Shown: piece after piece, positions 24,151-35,351 of the stretch
Numbering within the stretch: the stretch's first letter is position 1
Layout of the letters: the number at the start of each line of letters is the position of its first letter
NCBI GenBank assembly: GCA_963575745.1
Contig: CAUYUJ010016282.1
Span: forward strand, 1,735,532 to 1,799,531
Direction: 5' to 3'
Length of the DNA: 64,000 nt
Source: Prorocentrum cordatum
Lineage: Eukaryota; Sar; Dinophyceae; Prorocentrales; Prorocentraceae
Notes under the pieces: model-generated
The model's database searches: none
Told to the model about the DNA's origin: nothing
What the model saw: only the letters and a program-made list of their open reading frames with translations
Program-made: the position numbers and the translations under genes

Positions 24151-24689
24151 CCCAATTTTCCAACAACCTTGCGCTCGAGCTACATGTTCATGGGATTCTG
24201 CCAAAAGGGCCACTCGCGCCGCATGCCGAAATCACTCGCGCGCCCTTGCGCGCGTGCTGGGGGCGGGGGGGAGGGGCGCGATCCGCGTCAAATCATAACA
24301 TGCGGGCCGCTCGCGTGTCGAACTCCTTCCAAAACCTTCAGCACCGACGCCAGGACGCCGTCGTCGTCGTCTGCGTGATCAACGTCGGCGCCGTCACTGG
24401 CTGCGCCGTCGCCGTTGTCACCAGCATCGCTACTATCATCATCGTGTCTGCCGCTGTCGACGTTGCCATGATGCCGCGCCCGTCCAAGTTGCCGGTTCAC
24501 AGTGAAGTGCCCGCTGGGATGTACCCAGCGGTCAGCGCTACCGCGGCCGCGTCGGTCGCGCCAACCTGGCTGGCCGCTGCGCGGCGTGCTTGGGTTGGCG
24601 CGGCCGCAGAGACGCACTAGCACACGCCAAGCAGTCATGACAGTCGCCGCCGCATGGGTTTGCAAGCCAAGTTGCGGGTGGGTACGATG

Positions 24690-24960
24690 TAAAAATTTGA
24701 TTGTACCGCGTAGTTTGCACCACATGGGCTGTACGACGCTGATTGCACAAGGTTGAAAGCACCACGTAGACTGCACAATTGAAACAGTACGGCGTACAGT
24801 GCACAGCATTTGTTTTGCATCGCGTAGAATGCACCATTGAGACTGCACCACACAGCTGGCACAATGACAGAAACGATTGCACCACCTGGAATGCACAACG
24901 TATGTAACACCGCCTAAATTGCACCACGTGGGTTGCACAGCATTGATTTTCTTTTATAAA
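24690..24960. repeat. TGCACCAC word array, first locus
   Basis: Words such as TTGCACCACATGGG, AGACTGCACAATTG and GAATGCACCATTGAG recur about every 19-21 bp. Identity is low but periodicity is clear. Confidence 0.7.
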
Positions 24961-25494
24961 AAAACAGAATCGGATCGATCCCCCCCCCGGCGTTATCGGT
25001 CCCCTTTTCGGGAATGTAAATCATATATGATTTTGGCAACATGTCCATCGCAAATATGAATTTACACTATCCCCGGGGGGGCGGTATCCCCCCCCTTCTG
25101 AGGGTCCTTTGTACAAAAAATTATGCGGGCGGTGACATTTTTTGTTCTAGCATCGCATGTTTTCGCGAATCGCTTTGCGAAAAAAACTTCCGCGCGAGCT
25201 TTTGCGAACTCTTAAGACAACCATCGGTTTTTCAAGATTTTCACACCGTGCTACCAAACGGCCTTCGCGCGCGCGCATGTCGAAATCTGTCGAACGCCCT
25301 TGCGTGCGGGCCGTCGCGGGAATCCTCTACAAAAAATATGAGACGACGTGCAGACGCGCGCGTCGTCGCGCGCGTATGCCGAAATCTTTCAAAACCCATC
25401 GGTTTCGCCAGGATTTCAAAATCGTGTGTCCAAAGTATCTACAAAAACCCAAGGTTTCGCAACACGGATTTTCAACAAAAGCGTGCGCGCGCGT

Positions 25495-26020
25495 TCTTGC
25501 GTCGTCGTCGTCGTCGCCGTCCTCCCTCCTCCCGCGTCGTCGTCGTCGTCGTCGCCTACGTCGTCCTCTGTCTTTCGTCGTGTTCGTCGGCATCGTCCTC
25601 TTTGGTGTCGTGGTCGTTTCCGTCGTCGGTGTCGCCGTGGTCGTCATTCCTCCTCCTCCCTGGTCGTCGTCGTCGTCCGTCGTCGGCGTCTCGTCGTCGT
25701 CCCTCCTATTTCGTCGCCGTAGTTTTCGTCGTCGTTGTCGTCGTCGTCATCCCTCCTCCCTCGTCGTTGTCGTCGTCGGCGTCGCCGTCCTTCCTCCTTC
25801 TTCGTCGTTCGTGTCGTCGCCGTCCTCCCTCCTCCCTCGTCGTTGTCGTCGTTGTCGTCGTTGTCGTCGTTGTCGCCGTCGTCGTCCTTCCTCCTCCCTC
25901 GTCGTCGCCTTCGTTGGCGGCGTCGTCGTCGGTGTCGGCGTCGTTGTCGTCGTCGAAGTCGTCGGAGACGTCGTCGGTGTCGTCGTAGTCGTTGTCGTCG
26001 GTGTCGTCGCAGTCGGTTTC
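25495..26020. repeat. TCG-rich trinucleotide array
   Basis: Degenerate TCGTCG with CCTCCTCCC interruptions, about 525 bp. It lies in the last unit of the higher-order repeat. Confidence 0.9.
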
Positions 26021-26099
26021 AAGAGGTTTTGCAAACCAAGTTGCGGGTTGGTGGGTGGGATGTTTGCGCGAGCCGTGGAGATGACGATTTCAATTTCAG

Positions 26100-26575
26100 C
26101 AGAGTGGGTTGTACAACATAGAACGCGCCACATATAGTGCACAACGTGGGTCGAACCAAATACAGATTGCACAACATGCATTGCACAGCCTAGAGGGCAC
26201 CACACATATTGCACATGCTAGACAAGACCCGACAGCTTGCACGGCATCAATCGAACCGACTGTATTGCACCACGCGACTTGCGCAGCATAATTTGCACCG
26301 CATAGGGCGCAATCAATATATCACACGGCGTGGATTGCGTAAGGCAGTGTGCACCGCATATGTTGCACCACAGAGAATGTTCCACATACACTACACCACA
26401 AGGGGTGCACCATCTTTTTTTCACACCATGAATTTAAACGCGTGGCCGACACCTCATGGGTTGCACAAAATGTATTGCACCACGTATAGAGTGCACCACA
26501 TAATTTGCACAACATAGATCGCGCCGTATATATTGAGCCACATATATGGGTGCACGACCTATATTGCTAGAAACG
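26100..26575. repeat. TGCACCAC word array, second locus
   Basis: Same vocabulary as 24.7 kb (GATTGCACAACATGC, TATTGCACCACG, GTGCACCACATA), again about every 20 bp. Both arrays follow module 7 of the higher-order repeat. Similar words reappear at 31.66-31.74 kb and 45.76-45.89 kb. Confidence 0.7.
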
Positions 26576-26609
26576 CCTTGTTTACATATGCGCATAGTCA
26601 TTCACATCC

Positions 26610-26745
26610 ACATGCACACACATATGTATATATATATACAAACATACATATATACATATTCATATATATATATATATACATACATACATACATACATACA
26701 TACATACATACATACACATATATATATATATATATACAGACATCC
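26610..26745. repeat. CATA/TATA microsatellite
   Basis: Alternating TATATATA and TACATACATA runs, purely simple sequence. Confidence 0.95.
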
Positions 26746-26864
26746 CCACGGCGCTACGGCGAACCACCGCCGCCGCCCCCTGCCAGTGAAGATGTTGTCA
26801 AGCTATTGAGGAACGTGTTCCCCGAGCCCGCCGTTGTTGAAACCCTGGGGGGGCACTGATCGGA

Positions 26865-27480
26865 TGAGGAGGAGGACGAGGACGAGGAGGAGGAAAAGGA
26901 CAAAGAGGAGGAGGAGGAGGGTGGGGGAAGGATGCCCCTTTGGGCTTCCTGGGAGGCCTCTTGGGGCCTTCTGAGAGCCTTGAGGCCTTTTGGTTGAGGG
27001 ATTTGTTGGGCCCCTTGCGAGCCTCTTGGCCTGCGGAGGCCGTCTTGGAGGCTCTATCTGGGCCGTCGTAGTGCCTTGGGAATTTTAAGGCTATCTTTGA
27101 GGTTTGTGGGGCCGTGTTGGCAACCTTTTTGGCTCGTCTTGGAGCCGTCTTTGGCCGTCTTGGGGCCCTGTTGGCGGCTTCTTGGACCGTCTTGGAGCTA
27201 TCTTGGAGGCCTCTTGGCCTGGAATGGCGAGAATGCGGAAGGCACATCTATGATTTTGAAATCTTGGAACTCTTTTTGGAGACTTTTTTGGTTTGGGTCG
27301 TCTTGAGGGCCTCTTGGGCCGTCTTGAGGGCATTTGGGGACGTCTTGGAGTTATCTACAGTCGTCTTGGAGGCCATCTTGGCTTTCTCGGGGCAATATTT
27401 GCTGTCTGTGAGGCGTTTTGGCGCCATCTTGGAGGCCATCTTCGGCATCTTGTAGGCATCGTTGGGCCATCTTGAGCGGA
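26865..27480. repeat. GGA tract followed by CTTGGGGCC-type minisatellite
   Basis: GGA triplets at 26,865-26,925 lead into about 550 bp of GGCCGTCTTGGAGCC-like words spaced near 20 bp, the same arrangement as at 12 and 55 kb. Confidence 0.75.
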
Positions 27481-27604
27481 ACAATCCGTTCCCCCCAGTT
27501 CGCACGAGAGTTTCAGGTGAGCTGGCGGGATCGGCCGAGATCCATTGGGAATTTCCTGCAAGGGTTGTAAAAGGCTCCCCAAACAGTGTTTGCATTTCAG
27601 GTTC

Positions 27605-27755
27605 TTAGTTGTGTTCTAGGGTAACTGGGCCTCTGTGCCGGTCCGGCCCGCTCGTCGCCGCCCGTCGCCGACCGTCGCCGCTGCCCCTTGTTGCCACTTG
27701 CACTGGGCCCTGTTGCTGGTCTGGCCGGCTCGTCGCCGCCCGTTGCCACATTCCA
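27605..27755. repeat. GTCGCCGCCCGTCGCC minisatellite
   Basis: Two degenerate units with ACTGGGCC, TCTGGCCGGCTCG and GTCGCCGCCCGT, related to 18.86-19.06 kb. Confidence 0.6.
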
Positions 27756-27792
27756 TTGATTTTTCAATGTTCTGCATCGCGTTGTTTTCTAG

Positions 27793-29645
27793 TTGTCTCC
27801 TCCCTTCTTCGAAGGCCAAAACAGCAGGTTCTCAGAGCCTGGCTTGACATCTTCTGGCAGTTTTGGTGTGTACGAGGGAGCCCCAATAAACAGCCAGACA
27901 CTGTGCATCTTTGCGTTCAAGAGGTGCGCGTGGTGTTTTCGCACAGTCGGAAACAGAGGCGTCGTTCGTGACAGCGTCGGCCTGGTGTGGTTGGTTGTGG
28001 CAGGTCCTGAAGAAGATAGCCAACCACACGGCGAAACGCTGGAGACGGACTGGACCAGGGGTGCCCGAAAGAGTGGGCATACTCAGTCCTAAACCAGAGA
28101 GGTGACCAAAAGAAATTGCGCAGTCAACTCCTTCTCGGCGACCCTGGCGCGGCATAGCCGTTGCCAGGCGAGCCTGCGGTGGGTGTGCAAATAATGCCTT
28201 GTATGTTGCATTCATATGGATACGCTTGGCAAATAACTGGCTATCAGCCGGATGTCTCTCCAGGAGCTCGTCTTCGGTGGTGCGGCTTTGGTCTCAACAG
28301 TCAGAGAGGTAGCAGTGGTGGTTTTGCCCAAAAAAGGGATTTTCGCAGGTGCGTTCTGATTATCCACAAGCGCCTAAGGCAGGGGTCGGGTGGCTCACAC
28401 CCCCGGGCCGTGGTGCGTGTCCGTTCAAGGAAAAAGGGAGAATCTCCCGGCTTAACTGCGGTTTCCGGCGGTGTCACGAAAGAGGGTACAGTTGTTTCTT
28501 CCCTGCTTCGAAGGCCAAAACAGCAGGTTCTCAGAGCCTGGCTTGACATCTCCTGGCAATTTTGGTGTGTACGAGGGAGCCCAAAAATACAACCAGACAC
28601 TGTGCATCTTTGCACTCAAGAGGTACACGTGGTGTTTTCGCACGGTCGGAAACAGAGGCGTCGTTCGTGACAGCGTCGGCCTGTCCGGTGTGGTTGGTTG
28701 TGGCAGGTCCTGAAGAAGATAGCCAACCACACGGCGAAACGCTGGAGACGGACTGGACCAGGGGTGCCCGAAAGAGTGGGCATATTCAGCCTTACGCGAG
28801 AAAGGTGACCAAAGGAAGTTGCGCAGTCAACTGTTTTTCGGCGACCCTGGCGCGGCTTAGCCCTTGCCAGGCGAGCCTGAGGCGGGTGTTCAAATAATGC
28901 CTTGTATGTTGCACTAATATGGATATGCTTTGCAAATGAGTGGTTATCAGCCGAAAGTCTCTCCAGGAACTCGTCTTCGGTGGTGCGGCGTTGTTCTCAA
29001 CAGTTAGAGAGGTAGCAGTGGTGGCTTTGCCAAAAAGGGGTTTTCGCAGGTGCGTTCTGATTATCCGCAAGCGCCTAAGGCAGGGGTCGGGTGGCTCACA
29101 CTCTCGGGCCGTGGTGCGTGTCCGCTCAAGGAAAAAGGGGGCGATCTCCCGGCTTAATTGCGGTTGCGGGCGGTGTCACGAGAGAAGGGGCAGTTGTTTC
29201 CTCCTTTTTTCGACGGCCAAAAAAAGCAGGTTCTCAGAGCCTGGTTTGACATATTCTGGCAATTTTGGTGTGTACGAAAGAGTCCCAAAACACAACCAGA
29301 CACAGTGTATCTTTGCATTCAAGAGGTACGCGTGGTGTTTTCGCACAGTCGGGAACAGAGGTGTCGTTCGTGACAGCGTCGACCTGCCCCGTGTGGTTGG
29401 TTGTGGCAGGTCTTGAAGAGGATGGCCAACCACACGCCGAATCGCTGGAGACGGACTGGACCAGGGGTGCCCGAAAGAGTGGGCATATTCAGTCCTAGAC
29501 TAGTAAGGTGACCAGAGGAATTGGCGCAGTCAGCTGCTTCTCGGCGACCCTGGCGCGGCATAGCCGTTGCCAGGCGAGCCTGCGGTGGGTGTGCAAATAA
29601 TGCCTTGTATGTTGCACTAATATGGATATGCTTGGCAAATGACTT
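27793..29645. repeat. Tandem repeat of about 700 bp, 2.6 copies
   Basis: GGTTCTCAGAGCCTGG starts at 27,827, 28,526 and 29,229, giving periods of 699 and 703 bp. The units share GGTGTGTACGA, CGTCGTTCGTGACAGCGTCG, GGTGCCCGAAAGAGTGGGCA, CTTGCCAGGCGAGCCTG and, in the first two intervals, AAGCGCCTAAGGCAGGGGTC. Differences are scattered (roughly 90% identity by eye). Frames in each copy give similar peptides, but substitutions are not obviously codon-biased and no domain is recognised, so I treat it as non-coding repeat. The third copy ends after GCTTGGCAAATGA. Confidence 0.92.
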
Positions 29646-29739
29646 TTATCTGCCCTCCCCGCGCAGGAGACAGAGAAGGGAGAAGGAGATAACCCCCTCC
29701 GTCTTTATAAACATGACCATCGGCATCACTGTTACAATC

Positions 29740-29950
29740 CCATCATGACCATCCACCATCATCACCATCACCCACGTGTGACCATCCACCAGCATCATGA
29801 ATTTCACCATCCCACCATGACGATCCACCGTCAATTTCATTATCGCACCTTCACCATCATCATCACTGCCATATTCCCATCGTGGCCATCCACCATCCAC
29901 CGTCATCGTCACGATCACCATCCCATCATGACCATCCACCATCATGACCC
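29740..29950. repeat. CATCACCATCC / ATGACCATCCACC simple repeat
   Basis: CCATCATGACCATCCACC units, the complementary-strand counterpart of GATGGTGATG arrays elsewhere in the window. Confidence 0.9.
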
Positions 29951-29979
29951 CTCGTCTGTGGCTGAATTGAGGAGAAGTC

Positions 29980-31500
29980 CCGAAATCATGCTGGTAATCG
30001 GAGGCGGCCGTTGGAATACCACGTAGAAGCGCAGGTTTGGTGACACCCAGGAGAGTGAATACCGCAGAAGGCTCGATCGGGAGCCCCGTCGATGAGTGAA
30101 TTTCGAGGAAGGCTCGAGTTGGAGCCCCCTCCCTCCGGGGCGCGCGAATTATGCTGATAATCCTAGGCGGTCATTGGAATAAAACGCAAAAATACGTTTG
30201 GTGACAGTCTGGACCTTGAGTATTGAGGACGGGTTGAGCGGGAGCCTCATCGGAGAGTGGAGTGTGAGGAAGTCTTGAGCTGGATCCCCCTCCCTATGGG
30301 GCGCGCAAGCCATACTGATAATCCGAGGTGGCCATCGGAAAACCATGGACAAAGTTGGTTTGGTGACGCGCGGTAGCTTGAATACCGAGAAAATCTAGAG
30401 CGGGAGCCGCGCTCCTGAGGGGACAGAAAGGAAGTCTCGGGCGGGAACCTCGTCTGTGAGTGGATCGCAAGGAGGACTCCAACGGGAGCCCCTCCGTATG
30501 GGGTCCCCGCGTCACGTTGGTAATCCGAGGCGGCCATCGGGATTACCGGATACCATATAAAAACATGTGGATTGTGACACTTGGGAGCCCGAATGCAGAG
30601 AAAGGCTCGAGCGGGAGCCTCGCCACTGAGCAATCTGAGCGGATGTCTCGCGCGCCCACTCATCTGTGAGTGCATTGCGAGGAAGTCTCGAGCAGGACCT
30701 CCTTTCGATGGGGCCCCCACCGCATGTTGATAGTCCGAGGCGGCCATCGGAAAACCGCCTGAGCACATGTTTAGTGATAATTGGGAGCCCGAATCCCGAG
30801 AAAGTCTAGAGCGGGAGCCTCGCTCCTCAGCAGATTGAAGGATATCTCTCAGGTAATCTTGCCTGTGAGGAATTTGCGAGGAAGTCTCGAGCGGGAGCCC
30901 CCTCCCTATGTCGGGGGTGGACAGAACCCCCAACAGTGACACGTCGATTAGTGAATTGTCCGTTTTCGGTTCTCGAGAGGGCGCCGTGGCCGTTATTTTC
31001 CAGGTTTGCGCCCTCCAGGTTTAGGCCTCAGGTCGTTTTCACTAAACCACGTTTTACTAAAGGGGGTTCTGTCCATCCCCGAATCTTGCCTGTGAGTGAT
31101 TTGCGAGGAAGTCTCGAGCGGGAGCCCCCTCCCTATGGGGTCCCCGCCGCATGTTGGTAATCCGAGGCGGCCATCGGTTCATTTGGAGCCTGGATCCCGA
31201 GGAAGTCTGGAGATGGAGCCTCCTTCCTGAGCACATTGGAAGTCTGTCCCGGGCGCTCGCTCTTTAGTGAATCACAGGGAAGTCTCGAGCGGGAGCCCCT
31301 CCATATGCCCCCCCCGCTTCACGTTACTAGTCTGAGGCGGTCATCGGGATACTTTGTGAAATCACAGGTTCGGTGACACATGGGAGTCCGAATCTTGAGA
31401 AAATCTCGAGCGGAAAACATCTCGAGCGGGAGCCTCGTTCCTGTGTCGGGCGTCCTTTGTATTCCAAGGTGGCCATCCTCAATCAAGCTTGCAAGCTTCG
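29980..31500. repeat. Degenerate tandem repeat of about 135-215 bp
   Basis: The word GAGGCGGCCATCGG or a variant occurs near 30,003, 30,166, 30,328, 30,525, 30,738, 31,169, 31,335 and 31,470, each preceded by GAGGAAGTCTCGAGCGGGAG-type sequence and CCCTCCCTATGGGG. Eight or so units are visible. A MITE (30,911-31,082) is inserted, which accounts for the large gap between the fifth and sixth units. Confidence 0.85.
30911..31082 (+). mobile_element. MITE family B, single copy in a tandem repeat
   Basis: The left end TCGGGGGTGGACAGAACCCC pairs with the right end GGGGTTCTGTCCATCCCCGA; the inverted repeat extends about 45 bp to TTAGTGAA/TTCACTAA. It is 172 bp with no coding capacity. Flanking DNA on both sides is the same tandem repeat (CTTGCCTGTGAG occurs on each side), consistent with insertion. 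I could not define a target-site duplication. Confidence 0.85.
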
Positions 31501-31599
31501 GCAAGGACCATCCGATACCAGACAGGAAGAGAGCCTCCGTAGTCACAAGGACGAGGATGAGGATCACTTCTAGATTAGTTTGGAATATTCTCATGCGGC

Positions 31600-31745
31600 G
31601 GTCACGTTGCATTGTTTTGCATTGCGTTACCTTGGGTTGCATTGTTTCGTATTGCTTGGCATTGCTTTACTTTGCGCCATATGGATTGCACCACATGGAT
31701 CGCACCATCTAGATTGACCACATACGACACCGATTGCAAGAGACA
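31600..31745. repeat. TTGCATTG and TGCACCAC words
   Basis: GCATTGTTTTGCATTGCG-like words are followed by GATTGCACCACATGGATCGC, related to the arrays at 24.7, 26.1 and 51.6 kb. Confidence 0.5.
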
Positions 31746-31859
31746 CGGTTTGGGAGCCACGCTGGCTAATATAAATAGTCCAGCACGCCAGGCACCTTTG
31801 TGACAAGCACAGGGTTGGCGGGCCTCCTGGCCTTCGGCCCATCCCGCCATTGTGCCTTG

Positions 31860-32330
31860 ATTATAGGTCATAGGCCTCCTGGATGCCTGTGGGGCCTCCT
31901 GGGAGGTCTCTCGGAATCCTCTTGGAGGCGTTTTTGGTCTGTCTTCGTGTTTCTGGGGGCCTCTTGGGGACCATTCCTTTGGGCCTGTTTTGGGCCTCCT
32001 GGAGTCCTGGAGTTAAGGGGGGGCTTCTTGGGGGCCGGCTGGCGGTCTCTAGGAGGTCCCCAGGAGCCCGAAAAGGTGGAATCGCTTGAACCAATGAACA
32101 AATCAAGGGCAATCAATGGTCTTGGCCTCTCGGGACCCTCTTGAGGGTACTATTGGGCATTCCTTGGGCTGTCTAGGCGCTTCCTGGACACTCTGCTGGC
32201 CATCTTGGGCATAGTGGAGCGATTTTCAGGCGAGTCGGGACCCTCTTGGGCCGTGTTGGGAACGTGCATCACTCGGGGCCGTGGGCCCCTTTGCAGGATC
32301 CTCAGGACCGAGAACGGGGGACCCGAAGGA
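31860..32330. repeat. CTTGGGGCC-type minisatellite, fourth locus
   Basis: GGGGCCTCCTGGGAGG and GGGCCTCTTGG words about every 20 bp. No purine-triplet leader is present here, unlike the other loci. Confidence 0.65.
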
Positions 32331-32379
32331 CTTGAGGACACTTCAACTCGTGCCTCAGGCCACGATGGCGGCTAGCTAC

Positions 32380-32386
32380 ACACGTA

Positions 32387-32417
<31 letters not shown>

Positions 32418-32735
32418 GTATATGTATTTTACTACAAAGAAACACATATATATACATACATGCATACATACATCCATACATCCATCCATCCATCCATCCA
32501 TCCATGCATGCATGCATGCATGGATGCATGCATACATACATACATACACGCACGCACATGCATGCATGCATACATGCATACGTACATACATACATACTTA
32601 CATACTTACATACTTACATACATATACATACATACATAAATGCATTCATTCATTCACTCATTCATTCATTCATTCATTCATTCATACGCACATGCATGCA
32701 TACGTACATACATACATAGTTATACCTTTATATAC
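32380..32735. repeat. Compound TGTA/TACA/CATC/ATTC microsatellite
   Basis: TATGTG repeats, then TACA, CATC, GCAT, TACA and finally ATTC tetranucleotides; about 350 bp of simple DNA. Confidence 0.95.
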
Positions 32736-33099
32736 ATATGATGGAATTGCTCCCCCCCAAGGCACCGCCCACCTCGCGACCATCTGGGGGGACTCCTCGG
32801 TACAACCTTTCCGGGCGCCCAAGAGAGCCGCCCGAGGGCTTCAAGACGGCCCAGGACGCCACCGAGACAGCCCAAGAGTGCGAGTCAAGAACATTATACA
32901 GCGTGCCAAGACCCAAGAGGAGTCGCCATGACTCGCTCGAGTGTGCCGAGAGCCAAGAGGAGTCGCCATGACGGAAAGGGGTAGTGAATCGGGTTTTTGA
33001 CTTCGGGGTTCTCTCCAAGAACAGTTCGACGGTCCTGGGTCCTGGGAGCGTTGGACAATTTCCAGGACCTTGTTCTTGATGCTAAGGGGGGGGGGGTGA

Positions 33100-33167
33100 T
33101 GCTGCTCCTCCTCCTCCTCCTCCTCCTCCTCCTCCTCCTCCTCCTCCTCCTCCTCCTCCTCCTCCTG
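33100..33167. repeat. CTC trinucleotide run
   Basis: More than 20 consecutive CTC triplets, preceded by a G run. Other pyrimidine tracts of this kind sit next to possible splice acceptors in this window. Confidence 0.95.
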
Positions 33168-33295
33168 CTTCTCGGGCCATCCCCTCCCGTTCAATCCCTG
33201 GCAGGAGGCTCCGCCGCGGCGGCGCCTGCCGAGGGTCCGACGGTGCCCGAGGAGGCCCCCGCGGCGCCGGGGCAGAAGGCGACGGGGGGGGGAGG

Positions 33296-33487
33296 GGGTC
33301 GGGCGAAAGGGGGGGATTGGGAAAGGGGGGGTTACGAAACCAGCTACATGCAGCTGGTTTCGGCCCCGCCGCCGGGCCCATTCCTCGATACATGGGCGCC
33401 TCCTGGCGCCGGGAGGCGCCGGGAAAATCAGCTACGTGAGCTGATTCTCAAACCCCCCCTTTGCTATCCCCCCCTTTCGCCCGACCC
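33296..33487 (+). mobile_element. MITE family C, copy 1
   Basis: 192 bp bounded by GGGTCGGGCGAAAGGGGGGG and its inverted match CCCCCCCTTTCGCCCGACCC. The inverted repeat continues inward through a second G7/C7 block to an AGCT-containing hairpin (GCTACATGCAGC on the left, AGCTACGTGAGCT on the right). The centre holds GGCGCCTCCTGGCGCC. No coding capacity. A near-identical copy is at 43.1 kb. Confidence 0.92.
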
Positions 33488-33596
33488 GAGGGGAGGGGGA
33501 GGGCAGAGGGGGCGCCCAGAGTGCACCTGCGCCGATGCTTGCTGGGCCGACTCCGTGCCCAGGGTCGGCTCGTACGTTTCAGGGGGAAAAGAAACA

Positions 33597-33640
33597 TTTG
33601 TGTGTATTTATTTGTGTGTATTTATTTGTGTGTCCTAATT
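33597..33640. repeat. TTTGTGTGTATTTA triplication
   Basis: Three close repeats of TTTGTGTGTATTTA. Its reverse complement occurs near 49,268-49,295. Confidence 0.7.
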
Positions 33641-33702
33641 TCCCTTTAACGTTCCTGGCCACAGCTGGGGGGGTCCCAGCGTGAGCCTGGCCAGGATCGG
33701 CA

Positions 33703-33864
33703 AGGGCTCCCTCGCGGGCGCGAAGTTATTCGCGCTTCGCGCTTCGCGGTCCTCGTTCCTTCTCCCCCTCCTCCTCGTCCTCCTATTCTCCCTTTGGGAG
33801 GGCGGCGCGAGAGCGCGAAGTTATTCGCGCTTCGCGCAGCGCGAAGCGCGAAGTTGGGAGCCCT
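33703..33864 (+). mobile_element. MITE family D, copy 1
   Basis: Bounded by AAGGGCTCCC and GGGAGCCCT. Inside each end is GCGCGAAGTTATTCGCGCTT, and the right side carries GCGCAGCGCGAAGCGCG. It is about 162 bp. A second copy with the same order lies at 45.27 kb. Its many CGCGAAG/CTTCGCG words can fold into nested hairpins. Confidence 0.8.
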
Positions 33865-34014
33865 AGATCGGTGTGGGTGTTGAGGCGCCCTCCCAGCGCG
33901 CTCGGGGCACGCGGCGCACGGGGCCCCAGGCAGGCTTGAGGATGACGGGTCATCTCTTGGCCTGCGCGTGCCCTGCCGACGGGTGCAGCCTTGACCCTTG
34001 TTCAGAGCCCCGAT

Positions 34015-34219
34015 TCCTGATCGTGGTGATGATGCCGGTTGCGGTTTGGCGGTCGGTGATGGCGGTGTTGTTGTTGACGGATGATGGTGATGACGATGAT
34101 GATGTTGTTGTTGATGATGATGATAATCATGATCATGGTGATGATGTTGATGTTGGTGTTGATGAGGATGATGATGGTGGTGTTGATGATGATGGTGCTG
34201 ATGATGATGGTGATGGCGG

Positions 34220-34251
<32 letters not shown>

Positions 34252-34480
34252 CTGGTGATGGTGACGGTGATGGTGATGGTGGTGATGGTGGTGATCACGA
34301 TTATGTTGACGATGATGGTAATGATGATGCTGATGGGGATGATGATGCTGATGATGATAGTGATGATGACGACGATGATGATGCTGATGATGCTGATGCG
34401 GATGCTGAAGCTGATGCGGATGCGGATGATGACGAGGTGGAAGATGACGACGATGGCGATCGGGGTGCTGATGGTGGTAG
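34015..34480. repeat. GATGATGGTGATG array
   Basis: Degenerate GAT/GGT triplets for about 465 bp. Long frames here (Asp-rich on plus, His- or Ile-rich on minus) are repeat artefacts. Confidence 0.92.
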
Positions 34481-34864
34481 TCACTGAAGATGAAGGCGCG
34501 CTCGCGCGAACGTCGGCTGTCAACTCGGCGTGGGCGCCTACAGCCGCGTACTCCTTGCTGTGGACGTCGCCGCCCTTGGCCCCCCATCCGCGGGCGCGGT
34601 CGAAGCTAGCCCGCCCCTGCTCGGCCCGCCCCAGTCGCCGTCGCGGGAAACGGGAGCTGACCCCCTTCACCGCCGCCCACGCCCACGCTGATGTTGATCA
34701 TGAGGATGAGCCGCGCTCGCGCGAACGTCGGCTGCCCGCGCGCGTCCTTTGCATGCGGCGGGCCCCGCGGCCCGATGCGGGCAGCGGCGGTCGCCGCAGA
34801 AGCCGCCGCCTCGAGCGGCCGCACGGCCCGTTGCCGTTGCTTCGGAGGACTCCGAGGATCGGGA

Positions 34865-35075
34865 GCCTTGAGACGGGGGTCAATGCAAACGGGGGTCAGC
34901 CAGAGCGCCGGATCTTGCAGGATCCTGCAGGGCCAGGGTCGCATTGACCCGGGTTTGGGTGCAGGATCCTGCAGGATCCTTCCCATTGACCCGGGTTTGG
35001 GTGCAGGGTCTTGCAGGAACTTGCAGGATTCTGCAAGACTTGACTGACCCGGGTCTGGATTGACCCGGGTCAGAA
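34865..35075. repeat. TTGACCCGGGTTTGGGTGC short tandem repeat
   Basis: ATTGACCCGGGTTTGGGTGC and GCAGGATCCTGCAGGATCC alternate three to four times. GGATCCTGCAGGATCC is itself palindromic. A lone CATTGACCCGGGTT is at 59,181. Confidence 0.85.
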
Positions 35076-35351
35076 GATCCCCGAGAGGACATACGGCGCA
35101 GGCAGTTCGAAGCTAGTGTCGTCAAGGTGTTGCATGGAGATGCCCGTACAGGACGCCGGATCTTGGCGAGTAGCAGCGGCGTGCACCCCTCTTTCCAGCG
35201 GCACCGTGGACCACATGGAGGGCAAGGTCATCACAGACTTTGCCTGCGATTCCGTGGAACAGCGCCATGGCTTGAGGCAGAAGGCCATGAGGTGCAAGCC
35301 TCCCGTCGTGCAGCAGAATACTGTCAGCGCGGTAGTTTCCAAGACAGTTGA

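Larger units (their letters stand above)
19130..26060. repeat. Higher-order repeat block, several units of about 1-2.4 kb
   Basis: An ordered set of modules recurs: (1) an AATATGAATTYGCAC-like start (19,165; 21,650; 25,053) followed by a C-run; (2) GCGCGCGTCGTCGCGCGC then CATGCCGAAATC; (3) GGTTTCGCAACA; (4) TTCGAACGCCCTTGCGCGCG and GTCGCAAGAATC; (5) CTCGCGCCGCATGCC and CGCGATCCGCGTCAAA (19,770; 22,245; 24,215); (6) CCAAGTCGCCGACTCGCAG and GCGGCCGCGTCGGTCGCGCC (21,290; 22,525; 24,490); (7) GCCAAGTTGCGGGTGG (21,477; 22,720 variant; 24,665; 26,037). Units differ by insertions, such as the C-rich block at 20.0-21.27 kb. Confidence 0.8.

Noticed and set aside
25157-26137. 326-codon frame rich in Val, Ser and Arg
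   Set aside because: TCG trinucleotide array artefact following higher-order repeat modules.
26861-27480. Fragments resembling ABC-like or kinase-like peptides in minisatellites
   Set aside because: Frames are made of repeated Leu/Gly/Arg/Pro words from the CTTGGGGCC units; no motif survives inspection.
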